13,993 nt of DNA from Chloroflexia bacterium (GCA_025928215.1 JAICJW010000064.1:1-13993); one strand, 5' to 3'. Shown: positions 1-6,201, counted from the first letter of the stretch. The notes: generated by a model not told the origin, from the letters alone. Program-made: numbers and translations.

Positions 1-1284
1 AAGCAGATGCGCATCGAGGGCGGTGAGCATCGCGTCCCGCCGCTCGCGATACGTCGTGCGCATCATCGCGACATCCCGCGCCGCCGTCTTGCCGCCGCCC
101 TGATCCCAATAATGGATCAGCGCCCGCTGGGGTAAGCGCGCGGTGAAACGGTCCGTCACCATCTTCATCGCCGTCAGCCGGGCCATCAGGGGCGACGCGG
201 CGATCACCGCACCGACGCGTAGATCGGGCGATACCGTCTTCGCCGCACTCCAGACATAGACGACGCGGCCATCCGTGTCACCTGCCTTGATTGGCGGCGG
301 CGGCTCGCGGTCATAGACGAAGGGGTTGCAGTGGTCATCCTCGAGGATCAGGACGCCGTGCCGCGCGGCGATCTGGAGCATCGCGCGGCGGCGATCTATG
401 GGGAGAACAGTACCCATCGGGTTATGCGAGGTCGGCACGGTGTAGATGAGGCGGGGCCGCTCCCGCTCGCAGACCGCCGCGAGTGCGGACATATCCATCC
501 CCTGATCGTCCGTCGGTACCGGGACGATGCGCGCCCCTGCCGCGGCGAAGATGTCGAGCGCGGCGGCGAACGTCGGTACCTCGCAGGCAACCCGCTCGCC
601 GGGCCCAACGAGGGAGCGCGCGACGAGATCAATCCCTTGCTGGCCGCCTGTCGTGATGAGCACATCGTCCGCGCTCGCCGTGAAGCCCCAGCCCGCGCAC
701 CGCGCCGCGATGGCGAGGCGCAGATCCGGATCGCCGAGCGCCGGGCCGTAGCCGAGCAGGTCGCCGTCCAGTTCGTCCACCGCCGTTTTCCATGCCTTTT
801 TGAGATGGACGACGGGCAGCATGTCCGCCGCGGGCTGCCCGGAGGCGAGCGAGATCACTCCGGCGCGGTGGGCGGGCGTCATAAGTTGGTTCGGACGGGC
901 GGCGCGCACCGGCAGCGGGAACGGCGGCAGCGTCAGCGCGGGGGAGGGGGGCATCATCTCCGGGTCGCCAATCGGCGGCACGACGTATGACGGCAGATAC
1001 GAGGCATGCGCCGCCGCCGCGCCGGTGCGATCCCGCACGAATGTCCCGCGTCCGACCTGCCCGGAGACGAGATTCGCCTCCCGCAGCGCCTCATATGCCT
1101 GTGCGACGGTGATAACGCCGACGCCGAGCGTCTTCGCGAAGCCGCGCACGGTCGGCAGCCGCGTGCCGGGCGGTAATTGGCCGCTCGCGACCCCGGCGGC
1201 GATGCGATCGGCGATCTGCCGGTAGAGCGGCGTGCCGCTGCCCGGCTCCAATACTCCGAGATCGAGATCGTCGCTCGCTGCCAT
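1..1284 (-). CDS. MocR-type PLP-dependent transcriptional regulator (GntR N-terminus, aminotransferase-like C-terminus), C-terminus cut by window edge
   Basis: 428 codons are visible in one frame, read from ATG 1284 to the window edge. Residues about 10-85 form a GntR-type winged helix: GTPLYRQIADRIAAG, LPPGTRLPTVRGFAKTLGV, and the wing GQVGRGTFV. A Pro-rich linker (about 86-135) leads into a fold-type I aminotransferase domain with the substrate-cofactor segment YGPALGDPDLR (about 179-189), TTGGQQGIDL (211-220) and the probable Schiff-base lysine K349 in SAAKTVSPDLRVG. The start is preceded by GGAGG, 4 nt upstream. Family members bind DNA as head-to-tail dimers and use PLP or its amino-acid adduct as effector. 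Being divergent from the flavoprotein-LysE pair, it probably controls them and itself. Oddity: the usual EDDY motif reads EDDH (315-318), replacing the Tyr that contacts PLP in GabR. MocR proteins are usually 450-500 aa, so little is missing. A true aminotransferase is unlikely given the GntR domain. Confidence 0.93.
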   Translation of the reverse strand, partial: MAASDDLDLGVLEPGSGTPLYRQIADRIAAGVASGQLPPGTRLPTVRGFAKTLGVGVITVAQAYEALREANLVSGQVGRGTFVRDRTGAAAAHASYLPSYVVPPIGDPEMMPPSPALTLPPFPLPVRAARPNQLMTPAHRAGVISLASGQPAADMLPVVHLKKAWKTAVDELDGDLLGYGPALGDPDLRLAIAARCAGWGFTASADDVLITTGGQQGIDLVARSLVGPGERVACEVPTFAAALDIFAAAGARIVPVPTDDQGMDMSALAAVCERERPRLIYTVPTSHNPMGTVLPIDRRRAMLQIAARHGVLILEDDHCNPFVYDREPPPPIKAGDTDGRVVYVWSAAKTVSPDLRVGAVIAASPLMARLTAMKMVTDRFTARLPQRALIHYWDQGGGKTAARDVAMMRTTYRERRDAMLTALDAHLL

Positions 1285-1368
1285 GCTGCCTCCGCCGTAC
1301 GTTCGCGCCTCCTCCCCAGTATACGGCACGCCGCAACGAAGAGGCTGAATACCGCCATTGCAAACTGC

Positions 1369-1396
1369 TTGACAGCGCAGCGAAGCATGGTACGCT
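1369..1396 (+). promoter_or_regulatory. Probable sigma-70-type promoter for the flavoprotein-LysE pair
   Basis: A perfect TTGACA (1369-1374) is followed after 16 nt by TACGCT (1391-1396), a reasonable -10 hexamer. Transcription would begin near 1403, leaving a leader of about 45-50 nt that contains the half-sites at 1405-1433. The -10 is not ideal; TACAAT at 1406-1411 is a better hexamer but has no -35 at the correct distance. The opposite strand has TATACT at 1323-1318, a possible -10 for the regulator gene, with only weak -35 candidates. Confidence 0.5.
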
Positions 1397-1404
1397 AGCA
1401 ATAG

Positions 1405-1433
1405 GTACAATAGCGATTGTTATTAGATACAAT
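1405..1433. promoter_or_regulatory. Candidate MocR operator: three ACAAT/ATTGT half-sites
   Basis: ACAAT at 1407-1411, ATTGT at 1416-1420 and ACAAT at 1429-1433 lie in the 160-bp divergent region. The outer two extend to the direct repeat GTACAAT / ATACAAT, 22 bp apart, or two helical turns. The inner pair gives inverted repeats with 4-nt and 8-nt spacers. Known MocR regulators such as GabR and PdxR bind direct repeats in the divergent promoter next to their own gene, so this is the natural operator. The position just downstream of the putative -10 would favour repression of the plus-strand genes. The assignment is inference from position and symmetry. Confidence 0.45.
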
Positions 1434-1451
1434 CATTGAGGAGGAATGGCG

Positions 1452-2060
1452 GTGCAGCGATACTTGGAGCGGCCATTGACGCAGGTGCGGCGGAAGGACC
1501 GGGTGCTGGCGGACGAGGAATGGATGGACCGGATGCTGGCGATCAGCGCCCTCGGCCATCTCGCGATCAGCCATGAAGGGCAGCCGCTCCTGCACAGCAA
1601 CTATTTCTGGTTCGACGGTGAGCGCGTCTACTGGCATACCGCGCAAGTCGGCAAACTGCGGGCGATTCTGGATCAGGGGGCCGCGCGCGCCTGCTTCACG
1701 GTCACGGAGTTCGGCCGTGTGTTGCCCGCCAGCACGCCCTTCGATTTCAGCACGGAGTACGCGAGCGTCGTGCTCTATGGCACCGTGCATGTCGTGGCGG
1801 ATGCGGCGGAGAAGAAGTACGCGCTGGAAGGCGTGATGGCGAAGTATGCGCCGCATCTCGTCGCCGGGGTGGATTACGAGCCGATGCCGGAGAGCGACAT
1901 CGCGATCACGAGCGTCTACCGCTTCGACATCGAGACGCGGGTCGGCAAGCACAATGTCAAGCCGGAGGAATATCCGGCCTATCCGTATCCGCATGGCTCG
2001 TTCATTGATGCCGAGCGCGACGCGGGCCGCGCGACGATGCGGGAGAAGGAATTGGCATAG
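1452..2060 (+). CDS. Pyridoxamine 5'-phosphate oxidase family / Nim-like flavin-binding protein
   Basis: A protein of about 202-204 aa with the split-barrel FMN-binding fold of the PNPOx/NimA group. From an ATG at 1446, the family signature RRKDR lies at about residues 16-20, followed by GHLAISHEGQPLLHSNYFWF (37-56), VYWHTAQVGKLRAIL (61-75, the His-containing flavin phosphate loop) and CFTVTEFGRVLP. Known relatives bind FMN or F420 and include nitroimidazole reductases; the substrate here cannot be told. Start: GAGGAGG (1438-1444) abuts ATG 1446 with only 1 nt spacing, but sits 7 nt before the in-frame GTG at 1452, so I prefer GTG; ATG 1446 adds two residues. It is the first gene of a pair with the LysE exporter, 9 bp downstream, and is divergent from the MocR gene. 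The PLP-sensing regulator next to a PNPOx fold is suggestive, but the sequence is Nim-like and not a canonical PdxH. Confidence 0.88.
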   Translation: MQRYLERPLTQVRRKDRVLADEEWMDRMLAISALGHLAISHEGQPLLHSNYFWFDGERVYWHTAQVGKLRAILDQGAARACFTVTEFGRVLPASTPFDFSTEYASVVLYGTVHVVADAAEKKYALEGVMAKYAPHLVAGVDYEPMPESDIAITSVYRFDIETRVGKHNVKPEEYPAYPYPHGSFIDAERDAGRATMREKELA

Positions 2061-2069
2061 GGGGCCGCG

Positions 2070-2738
2070 ATGATCGTCAATTCCCTTTTTCTCTCCGCAG
2101 TCGGCTTGGGGGTTGCCTATAACGCCGCGCCGGGGGCGGTGAATACCGAAGCGTTGCGGCGCGGGTTGGCGCGGGGCTTTCGGCCCGCGCTCCTCGTGCA
2201 ACTCGGCGCGCTGATTGGCGACGCGACATGGGCAGCGCTCGCCCTCACCGGCACGGCGTTCCTCGTCCACAATCGCCCGGTCCGTCTCCTCCTCGGCGTG
2301 GCGGGGGCGTGCTTCCTCCTCCGGCTGGCGTGGAGCGCCTTGCAGGAGGCGTGGTCGGGTGGGCTGCCCCGCGCGCATGGCCGCATCGCGCGCGGCGACT
2401 TCGCAACCGGCGCGGTCTTCTCCCTTGCCAATCCCTTCGCCCTCGCCTTTTGGACAGGAATTGGCGCGGGCTTTGCCGTGACGGATACGACGACCGCGCC
2501 GGTGGGGCGATTCGCTCTGCTGTTCGGCGGGTTCGTGCTCGGCGCGCTGCTCTGGTGTCTCTGCATCCCGGTCGTCATTGGCTGGGGGCGGCGCTTCGTC
2601 CGCCCGGCGGTCTTCCGCTGGATCAACGCGCTTTGTGGCCTCGGCCTCGGCGACTTCGGGCAGACGCTCGTCTGGCACACCCCGTCGGACCGCCTCGGTC
2701 ATGCATCAGCCGCCATGACAGCGACAGAACGGGACTGA
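2070..2738 (+). CDS. LysE/RhtB-family amino-acid exporter
   Basis: 222 aa, the usual size for LysE-family translocators. The N-terminal signature is clear: GLGVAYNAAPGAVNTEALRR (12-31), then GFRPALLVQLGALIGDATWA (36-55), the first two membrane segments around the conserved PGA and GD positions. Further hydrophobic segments lie at about 52-68, 71-92, 111-136 (SLANPFALAFWTG, the conserved NP motif), 145-171 and 182-200. Members export amino acids or related small molecules by proton exchange across the inner membrane. It starts 9 bp after the flavoprotein stop, with AGGGGG (2059-2064) 5 nt before the ATG, so the two genes are probably cotranscribed and under the divergent MocR regulator. The hydrophilic 20-residue tail (about 203-222) is slightly longer than typical. 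Substrate unknown. Confidence 0.9.
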   Translation: MIVNSLFLSAVGLGVAYNAAPGAVNTEALRRGLARGFRPALLVQLGALIGDATWAALALTGTAFLVHNRPVRLLLGVAGACFLLRLAWSALQEAWSGGLPRAHGRIARGDFATGAVFSLANPFALAFWTGIGAGFAVTDTTTAPVGRFALLFGGFVLGALLWCLCIPVVIGWGRRFVRPAVFRWINALCGLGLGDFGQTLVWHTPSDRLGHASAAMTATERD

Positions 2739-2759
2739 GCGCGGAGAGGAAGCGGGTGT

Positions 2760-2897
2760 ATGAACCGCACGCGTATACGCGCGGAAGAAGCGGGCGGGTT
2801 GCGGATCGCGGTCATGGCACAATTGCCGCGACATGCACCGGTTGTCGTCGCGGTCGCGCTCCGCTATATCCTGCTCTGGAGTTCCTCCTCTAACTGA
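2760..2897 (+). CDS. Possible small ORF, 45 aa, unknown function
   Basis: ATG 2760 to TGA 2895-2897 gives 45 codons. GGAGAGGA (2743-2750) lies 9 nt before the ATG. The first half is basic and polar (starts MNRTRIRAEEAGG); residues about 28-40 (PVVVAVALRYILLW) are hydrophobic and could form one short membrane segment. It lies 21 bp after the LysE stop on the same strand. I recognise no family. The high GC content makes chance open frames common, so this stays tentative. The start codon region overlaps a perfect 12-bp palindrome, CGCGTATACGCG (2770-2781). Confidence 0.25.
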   Translation: MNRTRIRAEEAGGLRIAVMAQLPRHAPVVVAVALRYILLWSSSSN

Positions 2898-2947
2898 TCG
2901 GCCAGTCGGCAGTCGCTCCGTCGAAGTGAGTCGGATAACCTGCCATC

Positions 2948-2991
2948 TTGTACAATGCGCACCGGGGTTTCGCGGTACGGTGAGGGAGGAG
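2948..2991 (+). promoter_or_regulatory. Probable -10 element and strong ribosome binding site ahead of the first MOSC gene
   Basis: TACAAT at 2951-2956, within TTGTACAAT, is a good -10 hexamer located 42 bp before the MOSC ATG. No convincing -35 lies 16-18 nt upstream. AGGGAGGAG (2983-2991) is a near-perfect Shine-Dalgarno 7 nt before ATG 2999. The 100 bp between the small ORF and this gene otherwise hold nothing recognisable. GTACAAT here also matches a half-site in the MocR intergenic region, which may be coincidence, since TACAAT is a common -10. Confidence 0.4.
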
Positions 2992-2998
2992 TGCGGTA

Positions 2999-3514
2999 AT
3001 GGCAACGCAAGCGACGCCGGCGCGTACGGCGGTGGCGGTCGGTCAGGTGGAAGGTATCTTCATCGCCCCGGCGGCGGGAGCGCCGATGGTCGCGCTGGAG
3101 CGGGCGCGCGTCGTCGCTGGGCGCGGGCTGGAAGAGGACCGCTACTTCGACGGGCGCGGCTACTACTCTCAGGTACCGCCGCTGACGGGTCGCCGGTTGA
3201 CGCTGATCGAGGTGGAATCGCTCGAAGCAATGGCGCGAGAGACGGGCATCGCCCTCGCGCCCAACGAGTGCCGCCGCAACCTCGTCACGCGCGGTATTCG
3301 CCTGGACGCGCTGATCGGCAAGCGGTTCCGCGTCGGGGAGATCGAGTGTTACGGCGAGCGGCTCTGCCCGCCCTGCGGCTACATCGAGGAGCTGACCGGC
3401 AAGCCCGGCCTCAACCGGGCGATGACCGGCCGGGGCGGTATCCGCGCCGAAATCCTCCTCGATGGCGCAATTGCTCTCGGCGATGTCGTGGACCTCAGCA
3501 GCATCGCCCCATGA
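2999..3514 (+). CDS. MOSC domain-containing protein (short, single-domain)
   Basis: 171 aa comprising one MOSC domain. Visible hallmarks: VGQVEGIFIAPAAGAPM (14-30), the beta-strand segment LEEDRYF, LTLIEVESLEAM (68-79), the core ECRRNLVTRGIRLDALIGKR (90-109) and the Cys motif RLCPPC (121-126) followed by GYIEELTG. C123 corresponds to the conserved MOSC cysteine, proposed to carry persulfide or bind molybdenum cofactor. Known MOSC proteins act in Moco sulfuration or, with Moco, in reducing N-hydroxylated compounds; which applies here is not decided by sequence. The start is chosen from AGGGAGGAG 7 nt upstream. The stop overlaps the next start (ATGA, 3511-3514), indicating translational coupling to the B3/4 gene. 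Stand-alone short MOSC proteins of this size are common in bacteria. Confidence 0.9.
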   Translation: MATQATPARTAVAVGQVEGIFIAPAAGAPMVALERARVVAGRGLEEDRYFDGRGYYSQVPPLTGRRLTLIEVESLEAMARETGIALAPNECRRNLVTRGIRLDALIGKRFRVGEIECYGERLCPPCGYIEELTGKPGLNRAMTGRGGIRAEILLDGAIALGDVVDLSSIAP

Positions 3515-4221
3515 CGACCCGCTTCATCATCGAGCCCCCGTTCTGGTCGCTCTTTCCCGCCGCGCGGGTCGGCGTCGTTCTCGTGCGCGGCGTAGACAAT
3601 ACCCGGCATGCCGATGCCTGCGCCGCGCTCCTCCATGACGCGATGGCGGAGGCGGCGGGGCGCATCGGTGACGCCGATATGGCGACGTATCCCGCCGTCG
3701 CGCCGTGGCGCGAGGCATACCGGGCCTTCGGCGTCAAGCCCGCGAAGCAGCGTTCGTCCATCGAGAATCTGCTTCGTTCGGCGGTCGCGGGGTCGCTGCG
3801 GAGCATCAACCCGCTCGTGGACGTGTACAATGCGGTCTCACTCCGGCATCTCCTCCCGTGCGGCGGTGAGGACCAGCGCGCGATCCGGGGCGATATCCGG
3901 TTGACGCGCGCCATCGGCGGAGAAGATTTCGTATCGCTCGGCAGTGCCGAGCCGCAACCGCCACAGCCCGGCGAGGTGATCTATCGCGATGCGGTCGGCG
4001 TCATCTGCCGCGCGTGGAACTGGCGCGAAGCGGAACGAACGAAACTGACGGAGCGGACGACCGATGCCTTTCTCTGCATCGAAGCCCTACCGCCAACCGA
4101 TGCGGCGGCATTGGAGGCGGCGTGCTCTGCCCTTGCCGCGCTCGTCATGGAGCATCTTGGCGGCACGTCGTCCCTGCATCTCCTGAGCATCGCGCAGCCG
4201 GAGATGGATCTTTCCGCATGA
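3511..4221 (+). CDS. B3/4 domain protein (stand-alone relative of the PheRS beta-subunit editing domain)
   Basis: 236 aa. Nearly the full length matches the B3/4 fold: YPAVAPWREAYRAFGVKPAK (60-79), RSSIENLLRSAV (81-92), INPLVDVYNAVSLRHLLPCG (99-118), the GEDFVSLG strand (137-144), GEVIYRDAVGVICRAWNWRE (154-173) and the TKLTERTTDAFLCIE segment (177-191). In phenylalanyl-tRNA synthetase this domain hydrolyses mischarged Tyr-tRNA(Phe). Stand-alone versions are widespread and are presumed to act on aminoacyl-tRNA or an amino-acid adduct, but their substrate is generally unknown. No synthetase domains are present. The ATG overlaps the MOSC stop by 4 nt and no clear Shine-Dalgarno precedes it, so translation is probably coupled. 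Its own stop overlaps the ATG of the GNAT gene in the same way. An upstream in-frame extension is open but lies within the MOSC gene and is not used. Confidence 0.9.
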   Translation: MTTRFIIEPPFWSLFPAARVGVVLVRGVDNTRHADACAALLHDAMAEAAGRIGDADMATYPAVAPWREAYRAFGVKPAKQRSSIENLLRSAVAGSLRSINPLVDVYNAVSLRHLLPCGGEDQRAIRGDIRLTRAIGGEDFVSLGSAEPQPPQPGEVIYRDAVGVICRAWNWREAERTKLTERTTDAFLCIEALPPTDAAALEAACSALAALVMEHLGGTSSLHLLSIAQPEMDLSA

Positions 4222-4883
4222 GAGTGGAGCAGGCTTCAGCCTGCAATCGGCTCGGCGGGCTGTATCTGCCCAAAGGGCGCCCGTCCACCAGAAAGGGCAC
4301 TGTGGAGCAGCCAATCATCAATATCGTCGGGGAGACGGTCGCGCTTGGGCCGCGCCGTCGCGATCACATCCCGCTCCATCAGCGGTGGGCAAACGACTTC
4401 GCGGTTGCGCGCAATCTTGGCGCATTCGGCCCCGTGACCATTGAACGAGAGACTGCCCACTACGAGCGTATCGCCACAGCAAATGACTATCTCTCCTTCA
4501 CGATCTACGAGCGTGCCGGCATGCGACCGATTGGCTCGACGGAGCTGATGCAGATCGAGTATCGCAATGGGCGGGCGGAGTTCGGCATCTTCATCGGCGA
4601 GGCGGAGGCGCGCGGCAAGGGATACGGCACGGAGACGACGCGGCTGATGCTCGATTATGCCTTCACCGCCCTCGGCCTACGCAATGTCGCGCTGACCGTC
4701 GCGGAATGGAATGTCGCCGGGCAGCGGGCATATGCGAAGGCGGGATTCCGCGAGTATGGCCGGCGGCGGCAATGCTGGCCGATGGGCGGGCGTTGGTGGG
4801 ATGAGGTCCACATGGACGCGCTTGCGACCGAGTTCGAAAGCCCGGTGCTTGGGCGAATTTTTCTGCCGGACGCGCCGCGCTGA
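4218..4883 (+). CDS. GNAT family N-acetyltransferase, RimJ/RimL type, with an apparent in-frame insertion near its N-terminus
   Basis: 221 aa from ATG 4218, which overlaps the B3/4 stop (ATGA). The acetyl-CoA loop is EARGKGYGTETTRLMLDYAF (130-149), containing the RxxGxG signature (R132-G137). It is preceded by EFGIFIGE (121-128) and followed by LGLRNVALTVAEWN and AYAKAGFREYGRRR (171-184), all typical of RimJ/RimL-like transferases. It would acetylate an amine on a small molecule, peptide or protein; the target is unknown. Residues 6-31 are encoded by a segment that looks inserted: the codons GTG GAG CAG occur at 4224 and again at 4302, and removing 78 bp restores MRVEQPIINIVGE. An alternative start is GTG 4302, with AAAGGG 4 nt upstream, giving 193 aa. 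The HAD gene follows closely downstream. Confidence 0.88.
   Translation: MRVEQASACNRLGGLYLPKGRPSTRKGTVEQPIINIVGETVALGPRRRDHIPLHQRWANDFAVARNLGAFGPVTIERETAHYERIATANDYLSFTIYERAGMRPIGSTELMQIEYRNGRAEFGIFIGEAEARGKGYGTETTRLMLDYAFTALGLRNVALTVAEWNVAGQRAYAKAGFREYGRRRQCWPMGGRWWDEVHMDALATEFESPVLGRIFLPDAPR
4224..4310. repeat. Short palindromic repeat element flanked by a 9-bp direct repeat, inserted in frame in the GNAT gene
   Basis: GTGGAGCAG occurs exactly at 4224-4232 and 4302-4310, 78 bp (26 codons) apart. The segment between is palindrome-rich: GCAGGCT-TC-AGCCTGC (4229-4244), GGGC (4257-4260) with GCCC (4268-4271), and GCCC-AAA-GGGC overlapping GGGCGCCC (4268-4282). The reading frame stays open through it. 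The arrangement matches a small REP/MITE-like element of about 69 bp with a 9-bp target duplication. No coding capacity for a transposase is present; mobilisation in trans is inferred. Confidence 0.55.
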
Positions 4884-4894
4884 AGGGAGTGACA

Positions 4895-5539
4895 GTGGCG
4901 ATCCGCGCGATCATCGTGGATATCGGCGGCGTAATTCTCCTCCGCGAGGAGACGCCCGCGCAGCGCCGCTGGGAAGAGCGATTCGGCTTCGCGCGGGGCA
5001 GTTTCGCGCGCGGACTCTTTCGTCCCGATCTTTCCGCGCAGGCGACGATTGGCGCCGTCCCCACCGCGCACGTCTGGGGCGAGATGGCGGCGCGTCTGGC
5101 GCTCACTACGGCGGACGTGCGGGAACTGCGGCGCGATTTCTTCGCGGGGGAGCGGCTGAACGAGGAATTTGCGTCACATCTCCAGCATCTTCGCCCTGCC
5201 TATCACACGGCGGCCTTGAGTAATGCGTGGTCCGGCACGCGAGAAGCGATGACGCTGCATTACGGCATGGACCGGCTGGTGGACATGATGCTCTTCTCTG
5301 ATGAGGTGGGTATCGCGAAGCCCGACCCCCGGATATACCACCTCGCCGCCGAACGGCTTGCGGTGCGCCCCGAGGAATCGCTGTTTGTGGATGATGTTCT
5401 GCCGAACGTCGAGGCCGCGCGGGCCGTCGGGATGACCGCCGTTCACTTCCACGACACCGCGCAGGCAATCGCGGCAATCGAGCAATGCCTACGCGGACAG
5501 GAGACAACCAACGAAAGGGGCAGCGATGCCAGCGGATGA
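4895..5539 (+). CDS. HAD-superfamily hydrolase (HAD-IA, phosphatase-like)
   Basis: 214 aa from GTG 4895. The four HAD motifs are visible: motif I VDIGGVIL with nucleophile D9, motif II LSNAW (S109), motif III K142 in GIAKPDPRIYHLA, and motif IV FVDDVLPNVEAA (D166, D167). A helical cap lies between motifs I and II (about 20-95). The usual second Asp of motif I is Gly (DIG), as in the DxG-type phosphatases related to YihX and the N-domain of epoxide hydrolases, so it may still be a phosphatase on a sugar phosphate or nucleotide; the substrate is unknown. Start: AAGGGAG (4883-4889) is 5 nt before GTG 4895 but overlaps the alternative GTG 4889, so 4895 is preferred. It begins 11 bp after the GNAT stop and its last 14 nt overlap the start of the YiiM-like gene. 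Confidence 0.87.
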   Translation: MAIRAIIVDIGGVILLREETPAQRRWEERFGFARGSFARGLFRPDLSAQATIGAVPTAHVWGEMAARLALTTADVRELRRDFFAGERLNEEFASHLQHLRPAYHTAALSNAWSGTREAMTLHYGMDRLVDMMLFSDEVGIAKPDPRIYHLAAERLAVRPEESLFVDDVLPNVEAARAVGMTAVHFHDTAQAIAAIEQCLRGQETTNERGSDASG

Positions 5540-6182
5540 TGCGGTGATCTGTTCGATTCAGGTGGGGATGCCGACATCGTATAGAACGGAGGGCGCGGCG
5601 GATGAGATGGACCGCGCGTGGGTGACGAGCTTCGCCAAGCAGCCCGTCGTCGGGCCGTGCTGGCTGGGGCGAGAAAATCTCGCGGGGAACCGGCAGGCGG
5701 ATACGAAGAATCATGGCGGGCCGGACAAAGCGGCGCTCTGCTACGGCGCGAGCCATTACCCCGACTGGCGGGCCGAACTGAACCGCCCTGACTTCCCATA
5801 CGGCGGCTTCGGTGAGAATTTCACGATCGCCGGTCTCTCCGAGCAGACTGCCTGCATCGGCGATACCTGCGCCATCGGCGAGGCGCGCGTGCAGGTCTCG
5901 CAGCCGCGCGGGCCGTGCTGGAAGATTTCCCGCCGCTGGCGCATCGAGGACCTGACGGCGCGTGTCCTGGCGACGGGCCGCACCGGCTGGTATCTCCGCG
6001 TCCTCACCGAAGGGGAAGTCGCGGCGGAGATGCCGATCGTCCTGCTCGACCGCCCCTACCCCGCGTGGACGATTGCGCGCGTCAACACGATTCTCTATCA
6101 TCCCGGCCACCCCAATACTGCCGCGCTCGCCGCCTGCCCGCTGCTCGCGTCGGGACTGCGCGGCCGGCTTGCGCGCCGCTGA
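5526..6182 (+). CDS. YiiM-like MOSC domain protein
   Basis: 218 aa, close to E. coli YiiM in length and layout. The N-terminal barrel carries KNHGGPDKAALCYGASHYPD (61-80) and YGGFGENFTIAGLSE (92-106). The catalytic region is QPRGPCWKISRRW (126-138), with C131 as the conserved MOSC cysteine, followed by a helical C-terminal part beginning GRTGWYLRVLTEGEV (151-165). YiiM is a Moco-dependent enzyme that reduces N-hydroxylated compounds such as 6-N-hydroxylaminopurine, protecting against base analogues. The same role is likely but not proven here. GAAAGGGG (5512-5519) lies 6 nt before the ATG, inside the end of the HAD gene; the 14-nt overlap implies cotranscription. It is the last gene of the run and is followed by a strong hairpin at 6202-6227. 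It is unrelated in detail to the shorter MOSC protein 2 kb upstream. Confidence 0.9.
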   Translation: MPADDAVICSIQVGMPTSYRTEGAADEMDRAWVTSFAKQPVVGPCWLGRENLAGNRQADTKNHGGPDKAALCYGASHYPDWRAELNRPDFPYGGFGENFTIAGLSEQTACIGDTCAIGEARVQVSQPRGPCWKISRRWRIEDLTARVLATGRTGWYLRVLTEGEVAAEMPIVLLDRPYPAWTIARVNTILYHPGHPNTAALAACPLLASGLRGRLARR

Positions 6183-6201
6183 GTAGCATCTCGCAAGGAA
6201 A

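Noticed and set aside
331..990. Open frames on the plus strand opposite the MocR gene
   Set aside because: They are antisense shadows with low-complexity Arg-rich translations; the minus-strand frame shows clear GntR and aminotransferase motifs.
1395..2702. 435-codon minus-strand frame opposite the Nim-like and LysE genes
   Set aside because: Its translation is Arg/Glu-rich without family motifs, and both plus-strand genes have strong signatures and ribosome binding sites.
2833..3510. Long in-frame extension upstream of the B3/4 gene
   Set aside because: It overlaps the MOSC gene in another frame; the B3/4 homology starts at ATG 3511, which is coupled to the MOSC stop.
3827..3836. GTACAATGCG inside the B3/4 gene, identical to the stretch at 2950-2959 before the MOSC gene
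   Set aside because: It encodes the conserved VYNAV motif of the B3/4 domain, so the match is most simply coincidence.
4014..4217. Extension upstream of the GNAT start within the B3/4 gene
   Set aside because: No GNAT-like residues there and the B3/4 frame is clearly the coding one; ATG 4218 has the typical overlap.
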